A DNA stretch of 60,000 nt from Polytrichum commune (taxonomy: Eukaryota > Streptophyta > Polytrichopsida > Polytrichales > Polytrichaceae). The notes beneath the pieces are model-generated. The model was not told where the DNA came from. It ran no database searches and was given only the letters and a program-made list of their open reading frames with translations. A program made the position numbers and the translations under genes. Position 1 is the stretch's first letter, and every line of letters starts with the position of its first letter. Positions 24,201-36,300 of this stretch are shown one piece after another. The DNA lies in the NCBI GenBank assembly GCA_950295325.1, contig OX485809.1, positions 25,918,001-25,978,000 of the forward strand, read 5' to 3'.

Positions 24201-27200
24201 CCATCCCGAAGGTCAAAGGGTTGTTATAGATTCGGGCTCGGGAAGTCTAGGTCCTAATTTTTACAATTATGGGGATAATGGGGATTATGCCCAATGGCTA
24301 AGGGAGTACCCCGAGTCCGAGGTTGATGTAATGGTTACATTTCACCAAGTAGGCTTAGGGAGTGAATTTCCTAGTGTTAGTTTAGGAGAGGGCTCATTGT
24401 TGGAGCCATGTGAGGTGCTCACCGAGGAAGAGTGGGTTAGCGGTGGGTTAACACCTTGGGTAGATGACGTGGAAGAGGGTGAGGTTAGTTTAATTCATGT
24501 AGATGGGACTCAAGAGGAGGATGTGATTATTGAGTCATCGAAATTGGAGGAGCCTTTACATTTCAAGACCACGTCTACGGGGATAGTTGTAGGTCAAGAT
24601 GTGAAAGATTACCCCAATGTGCCTTCCGATTGGTATCGGAACAAAGAGGAACAAGCACATGTGTCGGAAGCGGATTGGCGGTACGTGGATGTGAAATTAA
24701 AGAATGGAAAAACCCGACAAATGAAGATGGGCTCCAAATTGGGGGAGAAAGAGGTTAGGGAGTATAGCAATTTGGTGGATGAGTTTAGTGATACTTTTGC
24801 ATGGTCCTACGATGAGCTTAAGGGAATTCCTAGGGAAATGGTAGAGCACCGGATTCCTTTAATTCCGGGGGCGAGGCCAATTAGACAAAAGGAGAGGAGG
24901 ATGAATCCTCAATTGCAATTGTTGGTGAAAGCGGAATTGGAAAGGTTATTGAAGGCCGGGTTTATCAAGCCGGTGGAAATCACGGATTGGGTTTCTCCTA
25001 TGGTCTTAGTAAAGAAAAAAAATGGGAAATTAAGGGTTTGTGTCGACTATAGGAAATTGAATTCGTGCACACAAAAGGATCACTTCCCCTTACCTTTTAT
25101 CACCTTGTTGCTTGAGGAGGTTGGAGGTCATTCGCGATATACCTTTATGGATGGGTATGCGGGTTATAATCAAATTTCCATAGCCCTCCAAGATATCCAT
25201 AAAACGGCTTTTACTACACCTTGGGGTACTTTTGTGTGGGTAGTGATGCCATTTGGGTTATGTAATGCCCCGGCTACTTTCCAACGATTAGTAATGTATA
25301 TCTTCACCGACTTGTTGTTCAAATCCATGACCGTCTTTGTGGACGATTTTAGCACACAAAGAAATGTGGATGATCACCTACATTGTGTTAGGGAGGCATT
25401 GGTTAGGTGTAGGAAGATGAGGTTAGCATTGAACCCGGATAAGACATTTTTGGGAGTGAATAAGGGAGTGTTGTTGGGTTATGTTGTTAGTGAGAAAGGT
25501 AGAGAACCCGATCCGGATAAGATTGCGGCCATAAGCGACTTGGCAACTCCAACCAATTCCAAGGGGATCTCTAAGTTGTTAGGACATGTGGGATGGTACC
25601 GGGAACTTATTCCTAATTTTTCAAAGATAGCGGTGCCCATTACCCATTTGCTCAAAAAGGATGTCAAATTCGAGTGGACGGATGCTTGTCAAAAAGCCTT
25701 TGAGGAATTGCGGGATAGGTTGAGCACCTATCCGGTGTTGATACCACCCAATTGGGGTAAACCTTTTCACGTCTATTGTGATGCTAGTAATGTGGCAATA
25801 GGGAGTGCGCTTTGTCAAGCAACGGGAGAAAAAGAGAAGGATCAACCTATAGCTTATGCGAGTAAGCAATTGACCCCCGCCGAAAGAAACTACTCTACAA
25901 CGGAGAGGGAGTGCCTAGCCATGGTGTTTTCCGTTAAAAAGTTTAGGCATTACCTCATGTGCAACCCGGTTGTATTTTTTGTTGACCACATGGCTATCAA
26001 GTATCTAATTAACAAGGCGGAGTTAAGTGGTAGGTTAGCTAGGTGGGTTTTGTTATTAGAAGAATTCGACTACACGGTGGAATATAAACCGGGTCGTATG
26101 CATTTACAAGCGGACCACTTGTCTAGGTTGTCGGAGGAGATAGGAAAAAATCCGGTAAATGATATGTTAGTAGATGATAGCCTCTTTGTGGTCACTTCTA
26201 CACCGGAGTGGTATGCGGGCATAGTGGAATTTCTAACAACCCACAAGTTGCCCAAAGAGTGGACAAAAGAAGAGAGAAGGAAGGTGAGGGTAAATAGTAG
26301 GCAATTTGTTGTAGTGGGCCATAGGTTGTTTAGAAGGGGGTCCGATGGTATTTTACGACGATGCGTGTCAAAAACGGAGGTTGAAGCGATTTTAATCGCT
26401 TGCCACGATAGCGCTTGCGGCGGTCACTTCTCGGGTCAACTCACCGGGCAAAAAATACTTAGAGCGGGCTACTTTTGGCCTACACTATTTAAGGACGCCC
26501 ATGACTATGTAAGGAAATGCGACGCTTGCCAACGGTATGCCCGAAACGACCTTAGAATGGAGATGCCTTTACATGTATCATTACCCTTAATTCCTTTCGA
26601 AAAATGGGGCATCGACTATGTGGGTGAGGTCCATCCCCAATCTTCAAAAGGAATGAAATATATTGTGGTGGCAACCGAGTACCTCACCAAGTGGGCGGAA
26701 GCCAAAGCGGTGAAGACCGACACGGCGGAACACGCGGCAACATTTATGTACGAAAACATAATTTCGCGGTTCGGGGTGCCGAAGATCCTAGTAAGCGATA
26801 GGGGTACTCACTTTTTGAATGACTTGATTCGAGAGATGACAGAGAAATTTAAAATTGATCACCGGAAGACTACTCCCTACCACCCACAAACCAATGGACA
26901 AACGGAAAGGGTTAACGGAATTTTGGTGAGTATACTACGCAAGACGGTTATAGACTCGAAGCGGGATTGGGATACGAAACTAACGGCGGCACTTTGGGCA
27001 TACCGTACAACCTATAAGGTAACTACGCGTGCTACACCATTTTCCTTAGTCTATGGTCTTGAAGCGACACTACCAATCGAATATGAAGTCGAGTCACTTA
27101 GGGTGGCCGTGAGTACGAGACTTACCGAAAGTCAATCCTTACGAAATCGACTAACCGATTTGGAAGCACTTGACGAAGGGAGGAGAATGGCGGCTCAACA

Positions 27201-27456
27201 TATTGAGGCAATCCAAAGAAGGAGAAAGATTACTTTCGACAAACGACATAAGAGAAGGGCCCTAACACCGGGAATGATGGTCATGATTCAAGACGCACGA
27301 AAGCTTGAATTTCCGGCGAAATTCAATGCGGTATGGTTAGGACCTTACCTTGTCTATGAGGTCTTTCCTAATAATTCAATTCAATTGGAAACGTTGAATG
27401 GTGAGCTCTTTCCTACCCGTACATCGGGAAGTAGATGTAAGGAGTACCGAGCTTGA
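21217..27456 (+). CDS. inner element gag-pol polyprotein, unit 1 (2079 aa)
   Basis: Complete single-ORF gag-pol. There is a Pro-Ile repeat near residues 109-126 and a gag capsid region at about 140-310 (WYRDHAEGHFRGWEQL). One CCHC zinc knuckle lies at 432-445. The aspartic protease has DGGSS with Asp at 852. Reverse transcriptase follows, with catalytic FVDD (Asp 1376/1377), then RNase H (YCDASN, Asp 1522). Integrase has an HHCC zinc finger from about 1730 and DD(35)E residues at D1800, D1861 and E1897. No chromodomain follows, which with the DGG-type protease points to the plant non-chromoviral Tat/Athila side. There are no stops, so it looks competent. Gag and pol are fused in one frame, so no frameshift is needed. 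Confidence 0.95.
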   Translation: MQGRTRSQKPSLIVGLEKSTRKRRSSKISDRLEQDNVRIESCLNVEPRTRSILDTLELGAQLEEEITPSKLSGETSSENYTLREEFPVEVDRGLLNSSPVTMAEERGMDPPPIPPIPPIPPIPPIDPLVRPRGLPIVVPQNLAAMDMPSHLPKFYGTKDEDPSRHMERYIERLASFLITDPGYWLVWFPTTLEGEAYEWYRDHAEGHFRGWEQLQREFLNEFRPEVGQSTALRALSSLKQGREKEISAYIRRFDLVCTRFVGTMLNDDTLKQFFIQGFFKSGTIRGVLERNPLTLADAKRAARDIENLDKDHERLWRREDELIPQFIPIRPRVVAVEPAKYENQIPYAIVDTGPRPLAVREPAPLLALPAPRTDPHLEEVERRLGASQLGFQEAMIKQMQSLTDQMSLMIRSQQPGPPPPVESGRHSSGLWCVQCGQPGHTRQFCRSGQNRDQRGNGNPPQQNQRGQAPPHYGNGSNRGPQPRGQGGQNLEKKEFHPFCGRWHAQGQCWSEGQEFNCSNCGGSHPSDTCRQPDKIINVPYPVANPQQQARDNMRGARPQGVPANELRPPNLYYDHSNARQTFHPPAGLQTTTGYIPIQNRQGVPPNGSNGRQAPPTDPGPSNSQDVRFMDGVLEATCDDMLPLPTRIGEEQSQWPPHTNAITYELVKGKGVVEEAPALAVTTRARRGDAPLEVGIGEQGNYSSDEEINLSELDRVARRATKDVERENIILQDRERTNAVHDLDNSDVGEWEGPGVPVDEFDVVGNSKVERSTGYDLWADLSTLKADITFGQLLEISPTARKTLKEGMPVHKRMRKVKAKIAARIQSQGGRDVKAIEIEVVIVDKVVPNVLVDGGSSLNILPEDTMKKLGLGLTGPSPLVINMANQSSTTPLGMIKDCRMTTGGEEYLVTFHVIKMHSNKDTFPILLGRPWLRMANAMVNWGGPKPSITYGPEGNRVIVSIGSLEGWMKKEMYLPLEKEIDDLNENEIGKALVGVVHPEGQRVVIDSGSGSLGPNFYNYGDNGDYAQWLREYPESEVDVMVTFHQVGLGSEFPSVSLGEGSLLEPCEVLTEEEWVSGGLTPWVDDVEEGEVSLIHVDGTQEEDVIIESSKLEEPLHFKTTSTGIVVGQDVKDYPNVPSDWYRNKEEQAHVSEADWRYVDVKLKNGKTRQMKMGSKLGEKEVREYSNLVDEFSDTFAWSYDELKGIPREMVEHRIPLIPGARPIRQKERRMNPQLQLLVKAELERLLKAGFIKPVEITDWVSPMVLVKKKNGKLRVCVDYRKLNSCTQKDHFPLPFITLLLEEVGGHSRYTFMDGYAGYNQISIALQDIHKTAFTTPWGTFVWVVMPFGLCNAPATFQRLVMYIFTDLLFKSMTVFVDDFSTQRNVDDHLHCVREALVRCRKMRLALNPDKTFLGVNKGVLLGYVVSEKGREPDPDKIAAISDLATPTNSKGISKLLGHVGWYRELIPNFSKIAVPITHLLKKDVKFEWTDACQKAFEELRDRLSTYPVLIPPNWGKPFHVYCDASNVAIGSALCQATGEKEKDQPIAYASKQLTPAERNYSTTERECLAMVFSVKKFRHYLMCNPVVFFVDHMAIKYLINKAELSGRLARWVLLLEEFDYTVEYKPGRMHLQADHLSRLSEEIGKNPVNDMLVDDSLFVVTSTPEWYAGIVEFLTTHKLPKEWTKEERRKVRVNSRQFVVVGHRLFRRGSDGILRRCVSKTEVEAILIACHDSACGGHFSGQLTGQKILRAGYFWPTLFKDAHDYVRKCDACQRYARNDLRMEMPLHVSLPLIPFEKWGIDYVGEVHPQSSKGMKYIVVATEYLTKWAEAKAVKTDTAEHAATFMYENIISRFGVPKILVSDRGTHFLNDLIREMTEKFKIDHRKTTPYHPQTNGQTERVNGILVSILRKTVIDSKRDWDTKLTAALWAYRTTYKVTTRATPFSLVYGLEATLPIEYEVESLRVAVSTRLTESQSLRNRLTDLEALDEGRRMAAQHIEAIQRRRKITFDKRHKRRALTPGMMVMIQDARKLEFPAKFNAVWLGPYLVYEVFPNNSIQLETLNGELFPTRTSGSRCKEYRA

Positions 27457-27517
27457 CTAGGCAACTTACCCTTGGAGCAAGAGATGTTTGGATTCATCCC
27501 CCGATGGTCGCCAATTA

Positions 27518-29410
27518 TGTGAGCCCAAAAGGGTGCCCACATTTAGTCTTAGACCCTTGAAACGTTAGTTGATGCACTTTGAAGTAGCATGTTACTTCAC
27601 AAAAATATAAAAAGAGTGAAATGTTAGTCTTAGAAGTACCATGTTGTAAGAGGCTAGGATGTGAGTTGTTATTGTGTTTTTACCTTCGGAAGGATTTGAG
27701 TGAATGAGGATAGGTAAGGAGAACTTGGATTGAGTAGTTAGTGAGTAGGCTAGTACAAATGGATGGAGACAACCAAAGTGACTCAAGAGGCAAGTGCATT
27801 CGAATTGGGATGAATGGAGGATCACATGGAGCGCACAAGTGGACCACCTCATCATGGCCACTTAATGGGGAAGGCCCAAGGAAGAATGCAAGGTGGAGGA
27901 TAAGCAAATTCTCAAAGCACCAATCAAATCACGAGTTAAGCATCGTGGTTTGAATTAAGTGGTGAGCGACGATTTGGGAAAGTAAGGGGAGAAAGTTATG
28001 GCGGCGGAAAGCGAAGGAGGCTAAGTTTGGGTTGAAGCATCCCAAATTTGGTAAAGTGTGGTAGGTAGAAAGCCAAGGCTAGTTAAATGTTCGAATTAGG
28101 ATCCTTGTTGATCATTTGAGGGAGGAAGGCTTAGAAGATAGGATTGGCGCCTACTAAGTAGGAGGAAATCTCAAGGGCTTATCGTGAGCCTTGAGGGTGC
28201 TCACCCCCTCAAGCTTACTATATAATCCCTCATTCTTCCCTCACTCATCCTCTCTTTCCTTTGTGCTCCAAGGCACCCCACGAGTTATAAGTGTGGGTGT
28301 GGGAAGCCATATTGGAGCACATGTGTGTGCTTAGTTTTTAGTTTGAGAGCCAAGGCTTGTTAGCCTTGAAGAGGGCTTGACCTCTTGGTAGAATTAGTGT
28401 TGACGTGAAGGATTTTAAAGTTAATTCATGATTCCAATTTGTGGTACTTTAAGTTCATGTTTTGAATACACGTGGTTGCAAGTTCCATGTTTAAGAGTTG
28501 AGCACTTGATGTTGTGATGAGTGCAAAAATATACTTGTGTGGATTAGTTAGTCTTAGTGAAGTTAGGAAATTCTCTCTCCCCCTCTCCTCTCTAGGATTT
28601 TAGGATTTTAGGATTAGAGAAGAATTGTGTGATTAGAAAGGGGTTGTTAGTAGAATTAGGGAAATTAGGTAGGAAGATTAGTTAAGGGCTTGAATAATTA
28701 GTGAGGTAGTTGGGGATTACAACTACAAAGTTGTGGGTTTATGAAGGAGCTGGGTTTATGAAGGAGCTGGGTTTGTTTAGTTAGAAAGTAAAGAGCTGGG
28801 TTTATGAAGGACCTGGGTTTGTTTAGTTAGAAGCTAAGGAGCTGGGTTCATGAAGGAGCTGGGTTTATGAAGGACCTGGGTTTGTTTAGTTAGAAGCTAA
28901 GGAGCTGGGTTCATGAAGGAGCTGGGTTTATGAAGGAGCTGGGTTTGTTTAGTTAGAAGCTAAGAAGCTGGGTTTATGAAGGAGCTGGGTTTATGAAGGA
29001 GCTAGGTTTATGTAATTAGAAAGTAAAGAGATGGGTTCATGAAGGAGCTTAGTAGATAGCCTACCTAATTAGCTCATAGACAAGTAGTTAGTTACATTAT
29101 GCTAGTTAGTGTTATGTGTGGCTTTCACAAGTAAATGTATTTGAGATTGACTATAGAGAATAGTGTTTTTTTTAACACTTGCATCCTCTCTTTAAAAATA
29201 AACCACGTGCACAACTTAATGGAGAATGTGGAGCACTCTCGCGATGGCAAGACAAAGGAAGCAAAGACCAAAGTTAAATCCAAGACCACTTGAAGGGTGA
29301 ACCTTGCACTATGGACTCATCCAAGTCCAAATCCAATACCGCGGAGGAATGTGAGCCCAAACCCACTACTCGGACTACGGACGCTTAAGGGTGGGGGGTT
29401 TGGCCTCACA
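27518..29410 (+). repeat. inner element LTR 2 (shared middle LTR, 1893 bp)
   Basis: It acts as 3' LTR of unit 1 and 5' LTR of unit 2. At offset 201 it matches LTR 3 (G). At offset 1340 it matches LTR 1 (G), whereas LTR 3 has C. It is therefore a mosaic of the outer two LTRs at the two differences I found. No canonical polypurine tract precedes it; the bases before it are TCGCCAATTA. Confidence 0.95.
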
Positions 29411-30319
29411 TAATTGGTGCGTCCGCCGGGAGCGAAGCGGAAGGTAGTTACAAGACTTGGAGGCGACTAGGAGACTTGGAGGCAACTAGGAAAAATTGGA
29501 GACACAAACTTGAGAGAAGGGAAGGAGCACCCGAAACTCGGTAAGTATTCTCTCTTTGGGTTACATTTGAATTCATTGTATTTCAACTATTCCTTGGAAT
29601 GAATTGCATTGTCAATTACGCAAATTCATTTTTGAGGAAGGAGCGCGGCGAAGGTACGTCCTCAACCTTTTTGGGGATTTGCTAAGAACTTAAAAGGAAC
29701 CTATAACCGAGTAGCTCATTAAAACATTAGAGGGTAAATTCACCTTAGGACATTGAACTTTGACACTCACCTCGGGGTGAGTCTCAAAGTTTTGGGAGTT
29801 GTCATTTCATGCTCTAGATTAAATTAATATTTCACAAAGTTTATGGTGTTGTTACATTGAGTCACGATTGAGGGGAGTGCTAACTCACAGGGGGATGCGA
29901 TTGCTCAAGGTATGTTTATTTCTTCAAAGTGAACTCATTAACTAATTAAGGAATGCCTTTTGTACTCGTGATTGTTGTTATCCGTTGTAGAGGGTAATTC
30001 CCGAATTGTGGATGGTGTGAGAAGTTGAAGGGTGAAGCCTCGACTTTTAACATAATCTACTCGGAAGGTCACCCCCTCACAATCGGTATTGTGGTGAGTG
30101 TTAATTTGCGGGAAGGTGCGGAGGTGATGCTCCGACTTAACCAAAAAATTAACATGAACATGCCTATCCCCTATTGGGATTCTTTCACCTAAGTGGGCTT
30201 GCAGGTTCTTTTCCTCACCTCCTAAAAAAATTATAACCACACCAAGACAAGTGAAAATATTAAGAGGGGAATTGCTAGGATTATGTGTGGTCAAGTGAGG
30301 GTCGATCGATTCTTATGGA
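29411..30319 (+). other. 5' leader of inner unit 2
   Basis: Copy of 20308-21216 shifted by 9103 bp. The candidate primer-binding site lies at 29415-29432. Confidence 0.6.
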
Positions 30320-33300
30320 ATGCAAGGTAGGACTCGCTCACAAAAACCAAGTTTGATAGTAGGACTAGAGAAATCTACTCGAAAGAGGCGGTCCTCTAAA
30401 ATCAGTGATAGATTAGAACAAGATAATGTTAGAATAGAGAGTTGTTTGAACGTCGAACCTAGGACTAGGTCAATTCTAGACACCTTAGAACTTGGAGCTC
30501 AACTTGAAGAGGAGATCACTCCCTCCAAATTGAGTGGTGAAACTTCTTCGGAAAATTACACACTTAGAGAAGAATTCCCGGTAGAAGTTGATAGGGGATT
30601 GTTGAATAGTTCACCGGTCACCATGGCCGAGGAACGGGGGATGGATCCACCACCCATACCCCCAATTCCGCCCATACCTCCTATACCTCCAATAGACCCA
30701 TTGGTTAGGCCAAGAGGCCTACCAATTGTGGTTCCACAAAATTTAGCGGCGATGGATATGCCATCTCATCTCCCTAAATTTTATGGGACCAAGGATGAGG
30801 ACCCCTCTCGGCACATGGAACGGTATATCGAACGGTTGGCTAGCTTCCTCATAACCGACCCGGGTTATTGGTTAGTGTGGTTTCCTACCACTCTAGAGGG
30901 GGAAGCCTATGAATGGTATCGGGATCATGCCGAGGGACATTTTAGGGGATGGGAACAATTACAAAGGGAGTTTCTTAACGAATTTAGGCCGGAAGTGGGT
31001 CAAAGTACCGCATTAAGGGCATTGTCGTCATTGAAGCAAGGAAGGGAGAAAGAAATTTCGGCTTACATTAGGAGGTTTGATTTAGTGTGCACTAGATTTG
31101 TGGGTACCATGCTCAACGACGACACGCTAAAGCAATTTTTCATTCAAGGGTTTTTTAAGTCCGGAACTATTAGGGGTGTTCTAGAAAGGAATCCCTTGAC
31201 CTTGGCGGATGCCAAGCGTGCGGCTAGAGATATTGAAAACTTGGATAAAGATCACGAAAGGCTATGGAGAAGGGAGGATGAATTGATCCCACAATTCATC
31301 CCCATACGCCCTAGGGTGGTAGCGGTAGAACCCGCTAAGTATGAGAACCAAATTCCATATGCCATTGTGGACACCGGTCCCCGACCTTTAGCGGTTAGGG
31401 AACCGGCACCTCTTTTGGCACTACCGGCCCCTAGAACGGATCCACACTTGGAGGAGGTTGAGAGAAGACTAGGTGCTAGCCAACTAGGATTCCAAGAGGC
31501 TATGATAAAACAAATGCAAAGCCTCACGGATCAAATGTCATTAATGATCCGGAGTCAACAACCGGGGCCTCCACCCCCGGTTGAGTCGGGTAGGCATTCT
31601 TCCGGATTATGGTGTGTCCAATGTGGCCAACCGGGCCACACGCGTCAATTTTGTAGAAGTGGACAAAACCGTGACCAAAGAGGAAACGGTAACCCACCTC
31701 AACAAAATCAACGAGGTCAAGCGCCACCTCACTATGGAAATGGAAGCAATAGAGGACCACAACCTAGAGGGCAAGGTGGCCAAAATTTAGAGAAGAAGGA
31801 ATTTCATCCCTTTTGTGGAAGGTGGCACGCTCAAGGACAATGTTGGTCCGAAGGTCAAGAGTTTAATTGTAGCAATTGTGGAGGAAGTCATCCCTCGGAT
31901 ACGTGTCGCCAACCGGACAAAATAATTAATGTCCCTTACCCGGTGGCTAATCCACAACAACAAGCAAGGGATAATATGCGAGGTGCTAGGCCACAAGGAG
32001 TACCGGCCAATGAACTTAGGCCACCTAACTTATACTATGACCATAGTAATGCTAGGCAAACTTTTCATCCACCGGCGGGCTTGCAAACTACAACCGGTTA
32101 CATTCCAATACAAAATAGACAAGGAGTTCCACCTAATGGTAGTAACGGGAGACAAGCGCCTCCAACGGATCCGGGACCATCTAACTCCCAAGATGTTAGG
32201 TTCATGGATGGAGTGTTGGAGGCCACATGTGATGACATGCTTCCTCTCCCAACGAGAATTGGAGAGGAGCAAAGTCAATGGCCTCCTCACACCAATGCTA
32301 TTACATATGAGTTAGTGAAGGGTAAGGGTGTGGTTGAAGAAGCACCTGCACTAGCGGTAACTACTAGGGCTAGGAGAGGGGATGCCCCGTTGGAGGTAGG
32401 AATAGGAGAGCAAGGAAATTACTCTTCGGATGAAGAGATTAATCTCTCCGAGTTGGATAGGGTAGCTAGAAGAGCTACTAAGGATGTGGAGAGGGAAAAT
32501 ATAATTTTACAAGATAGGGAGAGGACTAATGCGGTACATGACTTGGATAATAGCGATGTGGGTGAATGGGAAGGACCGGGGGTTCCCGTAGACGAATTCG
32601 ACGTAGTGGGTAATTCTAAGGTGGAAAGATCTACCGGGTACGACTTGTGGGCGGACCTTAGTACACTCAAGGCGGATATTACTTTCGGCCAACTATTGGA
32701 AATTTCACCCACGGCAAGGAAAACATTAAAGGAGGGAATGCCGGTACACAAGAGGATGAGGAAGGTGAAAGCTAAAATAGCCGCTAGGATCCAATCACAA
32801 GGTGGAAGAGACGTGAAAGCTATAGAAATAGAAGTTGTTATAGTAGATAAGGTGGTTCCTAATGTGCTAGTCGACGGAGGGAGTAGTCTAAATATACTAC
32901 CGGAGGATACTATGAAAAAATTGGGACTTGGACTCACGGGGCCTTCACCTTTGGTCATAAATATGGCAAATCAAAGTTCGACTACGCCTTTGGGGATGAT
33001 CAAGGATTGTAGAATGACTACGGGAGGTGAGGAGTACTTGGTCACCTTCCATGTCATTAAAATGCACTCCAACAAGGACACCTTCCCCATTTTGCTAGGT
33101 AGGCCTTGGTTGCGGATGGCGAATGCTATGGTCAATTGGGGTGGACCTAAACCATCCATCACTTATGGTCCGGAGGGTAATAGGGTCATAGTGTCCATTG
33201 GTTCATTAGAAGGATGGATGAAGAAGGAGATGTATTTGCCATTGGAGAAGGAAATTGATGACTTAAACGAGAATGAGATTGGCAAGGCATTGGTGGGAGT

Positions 33301-36300
33301 CGTCCATCCCGAAGGTCAAAGGGTTGTTATAGATTCGGGCTCGGGAAGTCTAGGTCCTAATTTTTACAATTATGGGGATAATGGGGATTATGCCCAATGG
33401 CTAAGGGAGTACCCCGAGTCCGAGGTTGATGTAATGGTTACATTTCACCAAGTAGGCTTAGGGAGTGAATTTCCTAGTGTTAGTTTAGGAGAGGGCTCAT
33501 TGTTGGAGCCATGTGAGGTGCTCACCGAGGAAGAGTGGGTTAGCGGTGGGTTAACACCTTGGGTAGATGACGTGGAAGAGGGTGAGGTTAGTTTAATTCA
33601 TGTAGATGGGACTCAAGAGGAGGATGTGATTATTGAGTCATCGAAATTGGAGGAGCCTTTACATTTCAAGACCACGTCTACGGGGATAGTTGTAGGTCAA
33701 GATGTGAAAGATTACCCCAATGTGCCTTCCGATTGGTATCGGAACAAAGAGGAACAAGCACATGTGTCGGAAGCGGATTGGCGGTACGTGGATGTGAAAT
33801 TAAAGAATGGAAAAACCCGACAAATGAAGATGGGCTCCAAATTGGGGGAGAAAGAGGTTAGGGAGTATAGCAATTTGGTGGATGAGTTTAGTGATACTTT
33901 TGCATGGTCCTACGATGAGCTTAAGGGAATTCCTAGGGAAATGGTAGAGCACCGGATTCCTTTAATTCCGGGGGCGAGGCCAATTAGACAAAAGGAGAGG
34001 AGGATGAATCCTCAATTGCAATTGTTGGTGAAAGCGGAATTGGAAAGGTTATTGAAGGCCGGGTTTATCAAGCCGGTGGAAATCACGGATTGGGTTTCTC
34101 CTATGGTCTTAGTAAAGAAAAAAAATGGGAAATTAAGGGTTTGTGTCGACTATAGGAAATTGAATTCGTGCACACAAAAGGATCACTTCCCCTTACCTTT
34201 TATCACCTTGTTGCTTGAGGAGGTTGGAGGTCATTCGCGATATACCTTTATGGATGGGTATGCGGGTTATAATCAAATTTCCATAGCCCTCCAAGATATC
34301 CATAAAACGGCTTTTACTACACCTTGGGGTACTTTTGTGTGGGTAGTGATGCCATTTGGGTTATGTAATGCCCCGGCTACTTTCCAACGATTAGTAATGT
34401 ATATCTTCACCGACTTGTTGTTCAAATCCATGACCGTCTTTGTGGACGATTTTAGCACACAAAGAAATGTGGATGATCACCTACATTGTGTTAGGGAGGC
34501 ATTGGTTAGGTGTAGGAAGATGAGGTTAGCATTGAACCCGGATAAGACATTTTTGGGAGTGAATAAGGGAGTGTTGTTGGGTTATGTTGTTAGTGAGAAA
34601 GGTAGAGAACCCGATCCGGATAAGATTGCGGCCATAAGCGACTTGGCAACTCCAACCAATTCCAAGGGGATCTCTAAGTTGTTAGGACATGTGGGATGGT
34701 ACCGGGAACTTATTCCTAATTTTTCAAAGATAGCGGTGCCCATTACCCATTTGCTCAAAAAGGATGTCAAATTCGAGTGGACGGATGCTTGTCAAAAAGC
34801 CTTTGAGGAATTGCGGGATAGGTTGAGCACCTATCCGGTGTTGATACCACCCAATTGGGGTAAACCTTTTCACGTCTATTGTGATGCTAGTAATGTGGCA
34901 ATAGGGAGTGCGCTTTGTCAAGCAACGGGAGAAAAAGAGAAGGATCAACCTATAGCTTATGCGAGTAAGCAATTGACCCCCGCCGAAAGAAACTACTCTA
35001 CAACGGAGAGGGAGTGCCTAGCCATGGTGTTTTCCGTTAAAAAGTTTAGGCATTACCTCATGTGCAACCCGGTTGTATTTTTTGTTGACCACATGGCTAT
35101 CAAGTATCTAATTAACAAGGCGGAGTTAAGTGGTAGGTTAGCTAGGTGGGTTTTGTTATTAGAAGAATTCGACTACACGGTGGAATATAAACCGGGTCGT
35201 ATGCATTTACAAGCGGACCACTTGTCTAGGTTGTCGGAGGAGATAGGAAAAAATCCGGTAAATGATATGTTAGTAGATGATAGCCTCTTTGTGGTCACTT
35301 CTACACCGGAGTGGTATGCGGGCATAGTGGAATTTCTAACAACCCACAAGTTGCCCAAAGAGTGGACAAAAGAAGAGAGAAGGAAGGTGAGGGTAAATAG
35401 TAGGCAATTTGTTGTAGTGGGCCATAGGTTGTTTAGAAGGGGGTCCGATGGTATTTTACGACGATGCGTGTCAAAAACGGAGGTTGAAGCGATTTTAATC
35501 GCTTGCCACGATAGCGCTTGCGGCGGTCACTTCTCGGGTCAACTCACCGGGCAAAAAATACTTAGAGCGGGCTACTTTTGGCCTACACTATTTAAGGACG
35601 CCCATGACTATGTAAGGAAATGCGACGCTTGCCAACGGTATGCCCGAAACGACCTTAGAATGGAGATGCCTTTACATGTATCATTACCCTTAATTCCTTT
35701 CGAAAAATGGGGCATCGACTATGTGGGTGAGGTCCATCCCCAATCTTCAAAAGGAATGAAATATATTGTGGTGGCAACCGAGTACCTCACCAAGTGGGCG
35801 GAAGCCAAAGCGGTGAAGACCGACACGGCGGAACACGCGGCAACATTTATGTACGAAAACATAATTTCGCGGTTCGGGGTGCCGAAGATCCTAGTAAGCG
35901 ATAGGGGTACTCACTTTTTGAATGACTTGATTCGAGAGATGACAGAGAAATTTAAAATTGATCACCGGAAGACTACTCCCTACCACCCACAAACCAATGG
36001 ACAAACGGAAAGGGTTAACGGAATTTTGGTGAGTATACTACGCAAGACGGTTATAGACTCGAAGCGGGATTGGGATACGAAACTAACGGCGGCACTTTGG
36101 GCATACCGTACAACCTATAAGGTAACTACGCGTGCTACACCATTTTCCTTAGTCTATGGTCTTGAAGCGACACTACCAATCGAATATGAAGTCGAGTCAC
36201 TTAGGGTGGCCGTGAGTACGAGACTTACCGAAAGTCAATCCTTACGAAATCGACTAACCGATTTGGAAGCACTTGACGAAGGGAGGAGAATGGCGGCTCA